Assembly: GCF_002843305.1 (NCBI RefSeq)
Contig: NZ_PGSG01000104.1
Location: 1 to 64,000 of the forward strand
DNA from: Streptomyces barkulensis
GTDB lineage: Bacteria; Actinomycetota; Actinomycetes; Streptomycetales; Streptomycetaceae
Direction: 5' to 3'
DNA length: 64,000 nucleotides
Part shown: positions 25,109 through 33,577 of the stretch, piece by piece
Layout: every line of letters starts with the position of its first letter
Numbering within the stretch: position 1 is the stretch's first letter
Made by a program: the position numbers and the translations under genes
The notes under the pieces: generated by a model
What the model was told of the DNA's origin: nothing
What the model saw: the letters and a program-made list of their open reading frames with translations, nothing else
Database searches by the model: none

Positions 25109-26870
25109 GGCGGAACCTTCGTGTGACGGCGGTGAGGAGCTGCGGTACTTCTGGCGCCCGGACGGCGAGCGCGGCGGCGGTGAAGGCGGCCGGGACGGCC
25201 AGCGCCCCGGCGGCGGCGGCGGGAAGCGGGGAGGGCAGGAGCGGTGCGGCGGCCAGGCCGGCCGCGGTGGCCGCGGCGGCGGCCAGCGTCAGCCGGACCA
25301 GACCGGCCGCCACCGCGCGCACCCGGACGGGCAGGACGCGGGTGCGCAGACCGCACAGGAGCAGCAGCGCGGTGGTGGTGATCCCGGCGGCGTTGGCCGC
25401 GGCGATACCGTGGACGCCCCAGCGGGGGGCCGCCAGGGCGCCGGCCACGACGGTGAGCAGCAGGCCGGCGGCCATCGCGGCGGCCGGGTACCAGACGGGC
25501 CGGGCGGTGGCGAAGAACGGCCGCACCAGGGCGCCGGCCAGGCAGTGGCCGAGCAGTCCGGTGGCGTAGACGCGCATGACCGAGGCGGTGGCGGCGGTGT
25601 CCGCGGCTCCGAAGGCGCCCCGCTCGAAGAGGAGCTGGACGATCTGGGGGGCGTAGGCGATCACATACGCGGCCCCCAGCAGCACCACCGTCGCGGCCAG
25701 CACCAGATCACGCTCCACGCGCCGCCGGGCCCGCTCGGTCCGGCCGTCGGCCATGGCCCGGGCGACCAGGGGGAAGGTGACCGTGCACAGCAGCAGGGAG
25801 AAGGTCATGGGCAGTTGGGCGATCTTCTGCGCGTAGTTCAGGTGTGAGATCGCGCCGGGCGGCAGCCCGGAGGCCAGGAAGCGCTCGACGAGCACCTGCG
25901 ACTGGCGGGAGAGGGCGAAGACGGCCACCGGCGCGACCACGCCCCAGCCCACCAGCGCCGCGGCGCGCGGGGGGCGTGCGGCGCGCGGGGGGCGTGCGGC
26001 GCGCGGGGGGCGTGCGGCGCGTACGGGCCGGCGCGCGCGCAGGGTTCCGGCGGCGCGGAGGTGCAGGCGCCGCCAGAACGCCGGGAGCTGGACCAGGACC
26101 ATCGCCAGGCTGCCCGCGGCCACCCCGAACGCGGCGGCGCGCACCCCCCACCGGGCGTGCAGGCCCAGCACCACGGCGATGACGGTGATGTTGTACGCGC
26201 AGTAGATCGCCGCCGGGGGCGCGAAGCTGCGGTGGGCGCGCAGGGCCGCGCTGAAGTACCCGGCGGTTCCGAAGCCCAGCACGGTGACGGCCGTCAGCCG
26301 GGTGCAGTCCACCGCCAGGCCGGGGTCGGCCAGGCCGGGCGCGAGGGCGCCCACCAGCGGCGGCGCCAGCAGTGCCACGGCCGCGGCGGCGCACGCCAGT
26401 GCCAGGAGCAGCCGGGGAAGCGTGGCCGCCAGCAGCGCGCGCACCGGGTCGGCGGGGCCCGCGGGATCCTCCGGGAGGGCGCGGGCGTCCTTCCCGGTCT
26501 CGCGGACGGCGGCGCGGCGCGACAGCGCGAGGCTGAACGCCGGGACCAGCACCAGCGCCATGGCGTCCTCGATGAGGATCGTCGAGGCGAACTCCGGGAC
26601 GGTCCAGGACACCAGGAACGCGTCCGTCTCGCTGCCCGCGCCGAACAGATGGGCGATGGTCTGGTCCCGCACCAGGCCGAAGAAGGAACCGGCGGCGGTG
26701 AGGACGGCGGTGGCCGCGGCGGCCCGGGCGACGAACCGCCTGCCCGGCGCGGAACCGGAACCGGGCGCGGAACCGGAGCCGGAACCGGGCGCGGGTGCGG
26801 CCGGGGAGGCGGAGGGTCCGGAGGGGGGCGGGGGCGCGCCGGTCACGCCGGTCGCGGTGCCGGCGCTCAC
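25098..26870 (-). CDS. MurJ/MviN-family lipid-linked sugar flippase
   Basis: 590 residues, polytopic (about 13-14 helices). Starts GTG 26870, overlapping the polymerase stop as GTGA. After a Gly/Ser/Pro-rich leader it shows the family block VLTAAGSFFGLVRDQTIAHLFG and the P-x-x-x-P-type hydrophobic repeats. By family it flips undecaprenyl-linked substrate across the membrane. Within this operon it most likely replaces a Wzx flippase for the exopolysaccharide unit, not the essential lipid II flippase. A loop near residue 290 carries three copies of ARPPRA, encoded by an 18-base repeat. Confidence 0.87.
   Translation of the reverse strand: MSAGTATGVTGAPPPPSGPSASPAAPAPGSGSGSAPGSGSAPGRRFVARAAAATAVLTAAGSFFGLVRDQTIAHLFGAGSETDAFLVSWTVPEFASTILIEDAMALVLVPAFSLALSRRAAVRETGKDARALPEDPAGPADPVRALLAATLPRLLLALACAAAAVALLAPPLVGALAPGLADPGLAVDCTRLTAVTVLGFGTAGYFSAALRAHRSFAPPAAIYCAYNITVIAVVLGLHARWGVRAAAFGVAAGSLAMVLVQLPAFWRRLHLRAAGTLRARRPVRAARPPRAARPPRAARPPRAAALVGWGVVAPVAVFALSRQSQVLVERFLASGLPPGAISHLNYAQKIAQLPMTFSLLLCTVTFPLVARAMADGRTERARRRVERDLVLAATVVLLGAAYVIAYAPQIVQLLFERGAFGAADTAATASVMRVYATGLLGHCLAGALVRPFFATARPVWYPAAAMAAGLLLTVVAGALAAPRWGVHGIAAANAAGITTTALLLLCGLRTRVLPVRVRAVAAGLVRLTLAAAAATAAGLAAAPLLPSPLPAAAAGALAVPAAFTAAALAVRAPEVPQLLTAVTRRFRHAR
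25963..26016. repeat. 18-bp triplicate in flippase gene
   Basis: Three perfect tandem copies of GCGCGCGGGGGGCGTGCG, plus a partial fourth. In frame (18 bases is six codons), giving a basic Pro/Arg loop between membrane helices. Confidence 0.9.
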
Positions 26871-28291
26871 CGTGCGCCCGCCTCCTTCGCGCCCCGCGCG
26901 CGGCCGCCGGCCACGCCGCCGACCGCCGCCGCGGGCGCCAGTGCCCACCAGGCGGCCAGGCCGAGTGCCACGGCGGTCAGCACCGTGGAGGGGCCCCCGA
27001 TGTCGGCGTAGAGGAAGTCGACGCAGACCAGGACGAGCAGGCCGGTCGCGGCCAGGCCGCAGTCGGCCTCCCGCCCCGCCGCCCGCGCCCGCCGCAGCCG
27101 CCGCAGGCCCAGCACCAGCAGCGCGGCCCAGCCGCCCGTGACGGCGGCGGCGCCGGCCAGCCCCTGTTCGGCCAGGAGGAGCAGGTACATGTTGTGCGGG
27201 GACAGCAGGGGCTGGCGGTGGAAGTCCTGTCCGGCCCCGGCGGTGTCGCTCGCCGAGGACAGCGCGAGGGAGGCGTGGGAGTCGCGGTGCTCGGCGAAGC
27301 CCCTGGGGCCCACCCCGGTCAGCGGGTTCTCGCGCCAGATCCCCGCGGCGGCGGCCCACATGGTGTAGCGGTCGGTCACGGACTGGTCGGGCTCTCCGGC
27401 GACCTCGGTGATGCTGGCGGCGCGCTCGGCGACGAGGTCGCCGCCCACGCCGAACCCCCCGACCAGGACCACCGCGGCGGCCAGAACAACCGCCAGGGTG
27501 CGCAGGGCCGCCCGCAGCCCCGTCAGGAGCAGCACGGCCGTGCAGGCGGCGGCGGTGGAGATCCACGCCCCCCGGCTGAAGGAGAGGACCAGCGGCACCA
27601 GGAGCGCGGCGGCGGTGCCCAGCGCCGCCGGCCGCAGCCACCGGGGGGCCCCGGCCGGCGGGGCGAGCCCTGCGGCCAGGGCGACGACGACGCCGCAGGA
27701 GACGGCGGAGGCCATCCCCATGACGTCCGTCGGCCCGAAGGTGCCCACCGCCCGGACGTTCTCCCCGCGGTACGAGGCGCCGGTGCCGGTGAGGTACTGG
27801 TGGACGCCGACCGCGCCCTGCACCACGGCGACCGCCACCAGCGAGGCGGCGACCGCCCGGGTGTGCCGCGGCGAGCGCAGCGTGAGCACCAGGGCGGCCG
27901 GCACCAGGACGAACACCTGGAGCAGGCGGACGAAACCGGTGAGGCCGGCCGCGGGGTCCTGAGCCGTCACGGCCGCCAGCGCCAGACCGGCTGCCGGGGC
28001 CGCCAGGACGGCGGCTGCCGGGGCCGCCAGCGGGCGCGCGCGGGTGCGCAGCGCCCACGCGGCGCAGTACACGACCAGGACGCCCGAGGCGGCGTCGGCG
28101 AGGGTGGGGCCCGCGCCTCCCCCACCGGGTTCGCGGTACGCGGGCACGCACACCAGCACAACGGTGGCGAGTGCCGGCAGCACCGGCCGGTGGGCGGCCA
28201 CCGCCTTCGCGAGGCGGGCCCCGGGCTGTGCGGGCTCTGTGCCGGCCGCGCCGGCCGTGGTGGCCGTGGTGACCGTGGTGGCCGTCGTCAC
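26867..28291 (-). CDS. O-antigen ligase/polymerase (Wzy_C) family membrane protein
   Basis: 474 residues, about 12 hydrophobic segments, with the large extracytoplasmic loop of the Wzy_C domain in the second half: SFSRGAWIS, then NPLTGVGPRGFAEH and SPHNMYLLLLAEQG, the conserved Arg and His-Asn block. By family it polymerises or ligates the lipid-linked repeats at the outer face of the membrane. GTG at 28291, one base after the stop of the initiating transferase; its own stop overlaps the flippase start. Core gene of a Wzy-type pathway. Confidence 0.88.
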   Translation of the reverse strand: MTTATTVTTATTAGAAGTEPAQPGARLAKAVAAHRPVLPALATVVLVCVPAYREPGGGGAGPTLADAASGVLVVYCAAWALRTRARPLAAPAAAVLAAPAAGLALAAVTAQDPAAGLTGFVRLLQVFVLVPAALVLTLRSPRHTRAVAASLVAVAVVQGAVGVHQYLTGTGASYRGENVRAVGTFGPTDVMGMASAVSCGVVVALAAGLAPPAGAPRWLRPAALGTAAALLVPLVLSFSRGAWISTAAACTAVLLLTGLRAALRTLAVVLAAAVVLVGGFGVGGDLVAERAASITEVAGEPDQSVTDRYTMWAAAAGIWRENPLTGVGPRGFAEHRDSHASLALSSASDTAGAGQDFHRQPLLSPHNMYLLLLAEQGLAGAAAVTGGWAALLVLGLRRLRRARAAGREADCGLAATGLLVLVCVDFLYADIGGPSTVLTAVALGLAAWWALAPAAAVGGVAGGRARGAKEAGAR

Positions 28292-28292
28292 C

Positions 28293-29855
28293 TCAGCTGC
28301 CCCCGAGCCGGAGGACGGAGCCCGCGGTGCGCAGCAGGATCGAGACGTCCTGCCACAGCGACCAGGTCTCGATGTAGTGGTTGTCGAACCGCGCCCGGTC
28401 CTCGATGGAGGTGTCGCCGCGCAGTCCGTGCACCTGGGCCAGCCCGGTGATCCCGGCGGGCATCCGGTGGCGGGCCGCGTAGCCGGGGTGGAGCCGGCTG
28501 AAGTGCTGGACGAAGTAGGGGCGTTCGGGCCGCGGCCCGACCAGGCTCATGTCACCGCGCAGCACGTTGAACAGCTGGGGCAGCTCGTCGAGCGAGGTGC
28601 GGCGCAGCACATGTCCGACCGTGCTCATCCGGCGGTCGTCGGCGACGTTCCAGCGCGTCGCCGACTCGTGCTCGTCACGGGGGCGCAGGGTGCGGAACTT
28701 CAGGACGGTGAACGGGCGTCCGCCCAGCCCGATCCGCTCCTGACGGAAGATCACCCCGGGCCCGTCGGCGATCCGGACGGCGAGCGCGCAGGCCAGCAGC
28801 ACCGGGGCGGCGGCCAGCAGAGCCGCGGCGGCCACGGCGACGTCCAGGGCGCGCTTGCCGCGCGGTCCGGCCCGGTGGTGCCGGGGCCGCGGGTCCAGGC
28901 GGCGGCAGGGGAAGCCCCACAGGTGCTCGACCGTACGTCCGCCGGCGCCGGGGACGGCGGCGGCCGGGTGTGCGGCCGGGGATGCCGCGCCGACCACCCA
29001 CACGGTGCAGTCCAGGTCCGTGAAGACCGGTACGAGCGCCGCGGCCTCCGGGTCCGTGCCGGGGTCGCGGGTGAACACCGCGTCGCGCACGGCGTTCTGG
29101 ATGGCGGCGCGGACGATGTCCTCGCGTCCGGTGAGCACCGGTACCGAGACGCCCTCGGCCAGTGCCGCGTCGGCCGGTTCTCCTCCCGGCTCGACCACCC
29201 CGACCGGGCGCATCCCGTACTCGGGGTGCTCGTACAGGGCGGTGGTGACGCGCCGTCCCGCCTCCCCGGTGCCGATCACCAGGGCGGAGCGCGGTCTGCG
29301 GCGTCCGGCACGGCGGCGCGCCAGGTGGACGGCGCCGCGTGCGACGCAGGCCAGGGCCGTGTGGGCGGCCACAGCGGCCACGAGGAGCGTCCAGCCCGGG
29401 GCGTTCCCCTCCCGGATCGCGGCCGGGATCGCGGCGGCCGCGCACCAGGCGGCGGCCGTACGGCCGAGCAGGGCGGGCAGTTCGCCGAGCGCGGTTGGCG
29501 CCAGGGCGATGCGGTAGAGGCCGGCGCGGGCGTTGAGCGGCACCAGGACGGCCAGCAGGACGGCGCACAGCACCGCGGCCGCGAGTACCCCCTCGCCTCC
29601 GCCCGCTCCGGGCGCTCCGGGCGCCGCGGTCACGGCGGTCACGGCGGCGGCCGCCGCGACCGCGGCGAGGCAGTCGGCCGCCGCGAGGAGGGCGGCGGCG
29701 CGGCGGCGGTGCGGGTTGCCGCGCAGAGCCGGCGGCAGCGGCCGGTGCGCCGGTGAGCGCGGCGGGCCGACATGGGCCGCCGTGGTGCGGGGCTTGGGCC
29801 CCGGCAGGGGCAGGACCCGGCTCGGGTTGGATGTCCCGGTGTTGTCCGTGGTCAT
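28293..29855 (-). CDS. Initiating undecaprenyl-phosphate sugar-1-phosphate transferase
   Basis: Polyprenol-phosphate hexose-1-phosphate transferase (WcaJ/WbaP type) that starts the lipid-linked repeat. 520 residues: four to five N-terminal helices, a CoA-binding-like middle domain (ALVIGTGEAGRRV), then the catalytic domain with KRALDVAVAAAALL, RQERIGLGGRPFTVLKFRTL and TSLDELPQLFNVLRGDMSLV followed by GPRPERP. ATG 29855 overlaps the upstream glycosyltransferase stop by four bases. Its presence defines the locus as a Wzx/Wzy-type exopolysaccharide pathway. Confidence 0.93.
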   Translation of the reverse strand: MTTDNTGTSNPSRVLPLPGPKPRTTAAHVGPPRSPAHRPLPPALRGNPHRRRAAALLAAADCLAAVAAAAAVTAVTAAPGAPGAGGGEGVLAAAVLCAVLLAVLVPLNARAGLYRIALAPTALGELPALLGRTAAAWCAAAAIPAAIREGNAPGWTLLVAAVAAHTALACVARGAVHLARRRAGRRRPRSALVIGTGEAGRRVTTALYEHPEYGMRPVGVVEPGGEPADAALAEGVSVPVLTGREDIVRAAIQNAVRDAVFTRDPGTDPEAAALVPVFTDLDCTVWVVGAASPAAHPAAAVPGAGGRTVEHLWGFPCRRLDPRPRHHRAGPRGKRALDVAVAAAALLAAAPVLLACALAVRIADGPGVIFRQERIGLGGRPFTVLKFRTLRPRDEHESATRWNVADDRRMSTVGHVLRRTSLDELPQLFNVLRGDMSLVGPRPERPYFVQHFSRLHPGYAARHRMPAGITGLAQVHGLRGDTSIEDRARFDNHYIETWSLWQDVSILLRTAGSVLRLGGS

Positions 29856-31138
29856 CGCCTGATGTGCTCCCTGGTATCGGGGTGGAGATCGGGATGGGGA
29901 CGGGATGGGGGTCCGGCGGCCGGCCGGGGAAGGCGGCCGGCCGGGGCGGGGGCCGGCGGGCGGGTCCGCCGGCGGCCGGGCGCGGCGGCGGACCGCTCGG
30001 CCAGCACCTCGGCGTACAGCCGCGCGACCCGCTCGGCCGTGTGCCGTACGTCGTGGAAGGCCCGGACGTGTTCGGCGGCCAGCAGCCCCAGGTCGTGCCG
30101 GAGCGGCGGGTCGGCCAGCAGCGAGGCCAGCGCGCGGGCCAGGGCGCGGGGGTCCTCCGGCGGGACCAGGAAGTCGGCGGCGCGGCCCGGCGGGAGGCTC
30201 TCGGCCGCACCGGTCACTGCGGTCGCCACCACCGGGCGGCCGCAGGCCATCGCCTCCAGCGGGACGAGCGCCATCCCCTCCCAGCGGGAGGGCAGCACCA
30301 CCGCGTCGGCCGCCGCGTACCAGGCCGCCGTGTCCTGTGCCGCACCGGCGAACAGCACCCCCGCGGGCGCCGCCGAGGCCAGTTCCCGGCGCGACGGGCC
30401 GTCGCCGACCAGGACCAGCCGGGCGCCGGGGACGCGGGCGGCGACCTCGGGCCAGGCCCGCAGCAGCACGTCCTGCCCCTTCTGCCGGCACAGCCTGCCG
30501 ACGCAGACGGCCAGGGGGGCGTGCGGCGGCACTCCGGCGAGCGCGGGCAGGGCGGTGCGCGCGCGGGCGCGGGCGGCTTCGTCCGCCGGGCGGAAGCGGC
30601 CGGTGTCCACGCCGTTGTGGACCACCGCCCAGCGGGCGCGCACCCCCGACGCCTCGCCGTGCCGCAGTTCGTCGCCGGCCACGCACAGCACGCGGTCCGC
30701 CCAGCGGGCCGCCAGCCGCTCCCAGTACAGGGCCAGCCGGGCGGTCGTCCCGCCGACGGCGTCGAAGGACCAGGCGTGCGGCTGGTGGACGGTGGGGACG
30801 CGGCCCCGCAGGGCCAGCCGCAGGGCCAGCCCCGCCTTGGCGCTGTGCGTGTGCACCAGATCGGGACGGACGCGCCGCACCAGCCGGGCGGCCCGTACGG
30901 CCTCGCCGTACAGGCCCGGTCCCGGTTCGCGCAGCGCCGGCCAGTCGGCCACCTCCGCGCCGGCCGCGGCGGCGTCCCTGCCCAGCGCGCCGCCGGGCGG
31001 GCAGGCCACCACGGCGCGCGTTCCCTCCGCGGTCTGGGCGCGGACCAGGTCGGTGACGACCCTGGCCACCCCGCCGTCCACGGGCTGGGACAGGTGCAGC
31101 ACCGTCATGGGAACCGCTTGCCGGTCGTTGTGGGACAC
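29852..31138 (-). CDS. GT4 glycosyltransferase
   Basis: 428 residues. I chose GTG 31138 because GGGGAG stands seven bases upstream; ATG 31108 and ATG 31153 are in-frame alternatives with poorer sites. GT-B motifs: HLSQPVDGGVARVVTDLVRA, HTHSAKAGLALRLAL, VHNGVDTGRF, CVGRLCRQKGQDVLL and PSRWEGMALVPLEAMACG. Pro/Arg-rich C-terminal tail. First gene of the minus-strand exopolysaccharide operon (31138 down to 21964); the promoter should lie just left of the DUF3344-like gene. Sugar specificity unknown. Confidence 0.92.
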   Translation of the reverse strand: MSHNDRQAVPMTVLHLSQPVDGGVARVVTDLVRAQTAEGTRAVVACPPGGALGRDAAAAGAEVADWPALREPGPGLYGEAVRAARLVRRVRPDLVHTHSAKAGLALRLALRGRVPTVHQPHAWSFDAVGGTTARLALYWERLAARWADRVLCVAGDELRHGEASGVRARWAVVHNGVDTGRFRPADEAARARARTALPALAGVPPHAPLAVCVGRLCRQKGQDVLLRAWPEVAARVPGARLVLVGDGPSRRELASAAPAGVLFAGAAQDTAAWYAAADAVVLPSRWEGMALVPLEAMACGRPVVATAVTGAAESLPPGRAADFLVPPEDPRALARALASLLADPPLRHDLGLLAAEHVRAFHDVRHTAERVARLYAEVLAERSAAAPGRRRTRPPAPAPAGRLPRPAAGPPSRPHPDLHPDTREHIRR

Positions 31139-31200
31139 GCGTGAACTCCCCATTCGCCGAAGCTTTCTGACGTCGCGCCGAGGGCGCCGGTCCGCGGCTC

Positions 31201-32298
31201 TCAGCGGCGTGCGTCGACCTGCAGGAAGAGCGCTCCGAGCTGGTAGCCCTCGTCGCGGGTGGTGAAGCGGAACGTCAGCGAGTCGCCGCCGCGCACCAGC
31301 GCGGGGGTGATGCCGTGAACGTCGGAGTCGTAGCCCAGCGTGTCGGGGTACGCGGGCACGCGGCGGGGCGCGGGGCGGCCGTGGTCGGTGATCGTGGAGT
31401 TCATGGGGTCGTCGGCGGGGTTGGCCGCGTCGCGCACCCGGTGGGCGGGTGCGGTCCCGGTGCCCACCGTCAGCGTCTCCCCGCCCCGGCCGCGGTCGCC
31501 GTCGTACGCCACCACGCCCGCGGCGCCGGACGCCCCGGGCGGCACCGGCAGGGCCTCGGCGGTGATCTCGAGGGCGCCCCTGGAGGGGGTCATGGCCTCG
31601 TAGCCGTCCATGAGCACCAGATGGCGCAGCGGTTCCCCGGGGTGGGCGTAGGCGGCCACCAGCGTCCAGCCGCCCCAGGCGCCGGCGGGCGAGCGGCCCG
31701 CGGCGACGTTGAGCTGGGCGACGGTGTAGGAGCCGCCGCCGGACCGTGCGACCAGGCCGGTGACGTCGGCGGACGCGGTGTACCCGTCCATGACGCCGGT
31801 ACGGCGGTGGCCGACGACGGTGTCGGCGAGGACCTCCTTGTACCGGCCGCCCGGCTCGGCGATCAGCACCCGTCCGTTGTCCTCGGGGGGCTTCTGCTCG
31901 CCGACCCGGAGGTTGCCGCCCCAGTACAGCCGGGCGTAGGTGACGCGCGCCCCGGCGGGCAGACGCAGTTCCGCTCCGCTGGAGTTGTAGGTGTTGGGGT
32001 CGTCGTCGATGTCGACGTAGGTCATCTCGTAGTCGCCGTTGTTCCCCTTCGCCGCGCCCTTCCGGGCCGGTGCGCACGGCGGCGTGCCGGGGGTGGCGGG
32101 GGTGAGGCAGGTGGCGGCCGAGTTGGCGGCGCGCACGATGCCGCCGTGCTGTGTGGCGCGGTACCGCTCCCCGAACGGGATGCGCGGCGCCTCGCCGGGC
32201 GCGGGCGCGGCCGCGGTCGGCGGCAGCGCCATCGCCAGGGCCGCGGCTGCCAGTGCGCACAGCACTCCTCGGCTGGTGAGCCCCAGGGAAACACGCAT
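31201..32298 (-). CDS. Secreted DUF3344-like protein
   Basis: 365 residues: signal peptide 1-30 (GVLCALAAAALAMALPP), the rest extracellular. The block YVDIDDDPNTYNSSGAEL, LYWGGNLRVGEQKPP and AGAWGGWTLVAAYAHPGEPL matches a beta-rich actinobacterial surface protein family (DUF3344-like); longer relatives add DUF11-type repeats, absent here. Two Cys (near 65 and 75). ATG 32298 with GGAGAAAG upstream. Upstream of the exopolysaccharide operon on the same strand, so an envelope role is plausible. Function unknown. Confidence 0.72.
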   Translation of the reverse strand: MRVSLGLTSRGVLCALAAAALAMALPPTAAAPAPGEAPRIPFGERYRATQHGGIVRAANSAATCLTPATPGTPPCAPARKGAAKGNNGDYEMTYVDIDDDPNTYNSSGAELRLPAGARVTYARLYWGGNLRVGEQKPPEDNGRVLIAEPGGRYKEVLADTVVGHRRTGVMDGYTASADVTGLVARSGGGSYTVAQLNVAAGRSPAGAWGGWTLVAAYAHPGEPLRHLVLMDGYEAMTPSRGALEITAEALPVPPGASGAAGVVAYDGDRGRGGETLTVGTGTAPAHRVRDAANPADDPMNSTITDHGRPAPRRVPAYPDTLGYDSDVHGITPALVRGGDSLTFRFTTRDEGYQLGALFLQVDARR

Positions 32299-32592
32299 GG
32301 ACTTTCTCCGATCGATACCGTTCAAATCGGAGCAAACCATGGCAGATGCGCGCACCTCCGCCGGAGGTGACGCGCGGGGGTTGCGCCGAGCGTGTGACCG
32401 CCCGGATCAGCCTCCGGCGCGTACGGCATCCGCTTGCGGCGGTACGGCCCACAGGAGAGCACCGGAACGGTGATCCCGCTGGGCCCTCCGGGTGGTCCTG
32501 CGCATCACCCCTGTTGGGCCGCCTCCGGACAGGACAACCCATTCACAGCCCGGATCGACCACGGTTCGAAGAATCCCGAAAGGAGAACGGCG

Positions 32593-32988
32593 ATGATGCG
32601 TATCGCCAAGACCGCCGCGATCGCCGCGGCCGCCTGCGCCCTGGTTCTCGGCGGCGCGGGAGCCGCCTCTGCCGGCGGAGACCAGCCCGGCGGTCACAAG
32701 GGCGGTCACAAGAAGGAGCAGAGGAAGGACGACGGGAAGAAGAACGACGGCAAGGGCCACGGGAAGGACCGGAGGAAGGACCACCGCAAGGGCGGGGACG
32801 ACCGCCGCGGCGGTCACGGCGGAGACGGCGGCGCCTCCGCCGAGGCGGTGGCCTTCGGTTCCCCCGGTGTCCTCAGCGGCAACGTGGTGCAGGTCCCGGT
32901 CGACTTCGACCTCAACTTCTGCGGCAACCAGCTGACCGTTCTGGGCGCGCTGAACTCGTCCTCCGGGAACGTCTGCGTCAACGAGTGA
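32593..32988 (+). CDS. Chaplin-domain protein with charged linker
   Basis: 131 residues: signal peptide 1-27 ending ASA, a 50-residue linker (28-80) made almost only of Gly, His, Lys, Asp, Arg and Glu, then one chaplin domain (81-131) with the family motif GSPGVLSGNVVQVPV and both conserved Cys (110 and 128). Chaplins are secreted amyloid-forming coat proteins of aerial hyphae. Classical short chaplins have no such linker, and this one lacks a sortase signal. ATG 32593 with AAAGGAG. The hydrophobic FDLNFCGN replaces the usual Val-rich strand. Likely a surface-active protein with an added metal- or polyanion-binding arm. Confidence 0.88.
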   Translation: MMRIAKTAAIAAAACALVLGGAGAASAGGDQPGGHKGGHKKEQRKDDGKKNDGKGHGKDRRKDHRKGGDDRRGGHGGDGGASAEAVAFGSPGVLSGNVVQVPVDFDLNFCGNQLTVLGALNSSSGNVCVNE

Positions 32989-32993
32989 TCCGG

Positions 32994-33030
32994 CGCCTCC
33001 GCCCCGCCGAGCCGGTGGGGCGGAGGCGTT
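32994..33030 (+). terminator. Terminator after chaplin gene
   Basis: 12-bp stem (32994-33005 with 33017-33028), 11-base loop, then TT. Confidence 0.7.
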
Positions 33031-33059
33031 TCGGCTCCGGGGGCGTCCCGTGAGGGCGC

Positions 33060-33470
33060 TCAGGGGCCGCCTTCCTCCTCCTGCTCCCGCACCGCGTCCC
33101 GCTCCCCCGCCGCGTCGCGCGGCAGGTTGCGGCCGGCCGGCGGGTCCACCTCCACCGGCGGGGTCCAGGGGCCGCGCTCCACGGTCTCGCCCGGCTGCAT
33201 CCCCGGGGTCGGCCCCGCGGCGATCTCGGGCTGCTCCATGTCGCCGGCGGCCACGGCGTGCACATCGCCCCTGCCCAGCGGGGAGGCTCCCGGTTCCTCC
33301 TCGCCGCCGGGCTCCCAGTGGTCCTCGCCCGTGCCCGTGTCCTCGCCGCTTTGGGGCCGCTCCTGGCCCGGGCCGTACGTGGCGTTGCCCGGGTTCCGCA
33401 TCCGCTCGGCCTCCTCGGCGATCTCGCGGGCGCGCCGCTCCCTGTCCGTGCCCTCGTCCTCACCGGACAT
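33060..33470 (-). CDS. Acidic hydrophilic protein, unknown function
   Basis: 136 residues, no hydrophobic segment, rich in Glu, Gly and Pro, with one predicted helix (RERRAREIAEEAERMRNPG, 11-29) and a disordered remainder. Composition recalls small stress-induced hydrophilins; no family recognised. ATG 33470 has GAGAGGAGCGAGG upstream. A sigma-B-like promoter (GAAT-N16-GGGTAC on the minus strand, 33552-33577) precedes it, overlapping the start of the divergent DUF72 gene. Similar in style to the DUF5709 protein at 38416. Confidence 0.75.
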   Translation of the reverse strand: MSGEDEGTDRERRAREIAEEAERMRNPGNATYGPGQERPQSGEDTGTGEDHWEPGGEEEPGASPLGRGDVHAVAAGDMEQPEIAAGPTPGMQPGETVERGPWTPPVEVDPPAGRNLPRDAAGERDAVREQEEEGGP

Positions 33471-33551
33471 GGCCTCGCTCCTCTCCACGGGGCCCGGAGC
33501 CCGGGAATCCCCGAATGCTTCCTGACGGCGGATCTCGCCGACGCGGCGCGG

Positions 33552-33577
33552 GTACCCGGCGGCCATGGGAAACATTC
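33552..33577 (-). promoter_or_regulatory. Sigma-B-like promoter (weak -35) for hydrophilic protein
   Basis: GAAT-N16-GGGTAC reading leftwards. It fits the Streptomyces stress consensus GNNT-N14-16-GGGTAY, but the -35 is not the GTTT seen elsewhere. The GGGTACCC is self-complementary; on the plus strand GGAT-N16-GGGTAC (33530-33555) could likewise serve the DUF72 gene as a near-leaderless promoter. Confidence 0.5.

Noticed and set aside
25963-26016. CRISPR-like direct repeats
   Set aside because: Tandem repeat without spacers, in frame inside a membrane protein gene. No spaced repeats were seen anywhere in the window.
25098-26870. Essential lipid II flippase MurJ
   Set aside because: The family fits, but its position inside a Wzy-type operon and the extra loop repeats argue for a dedicated polysaccharide flippase; the housekeeping copy is expected near the origin.
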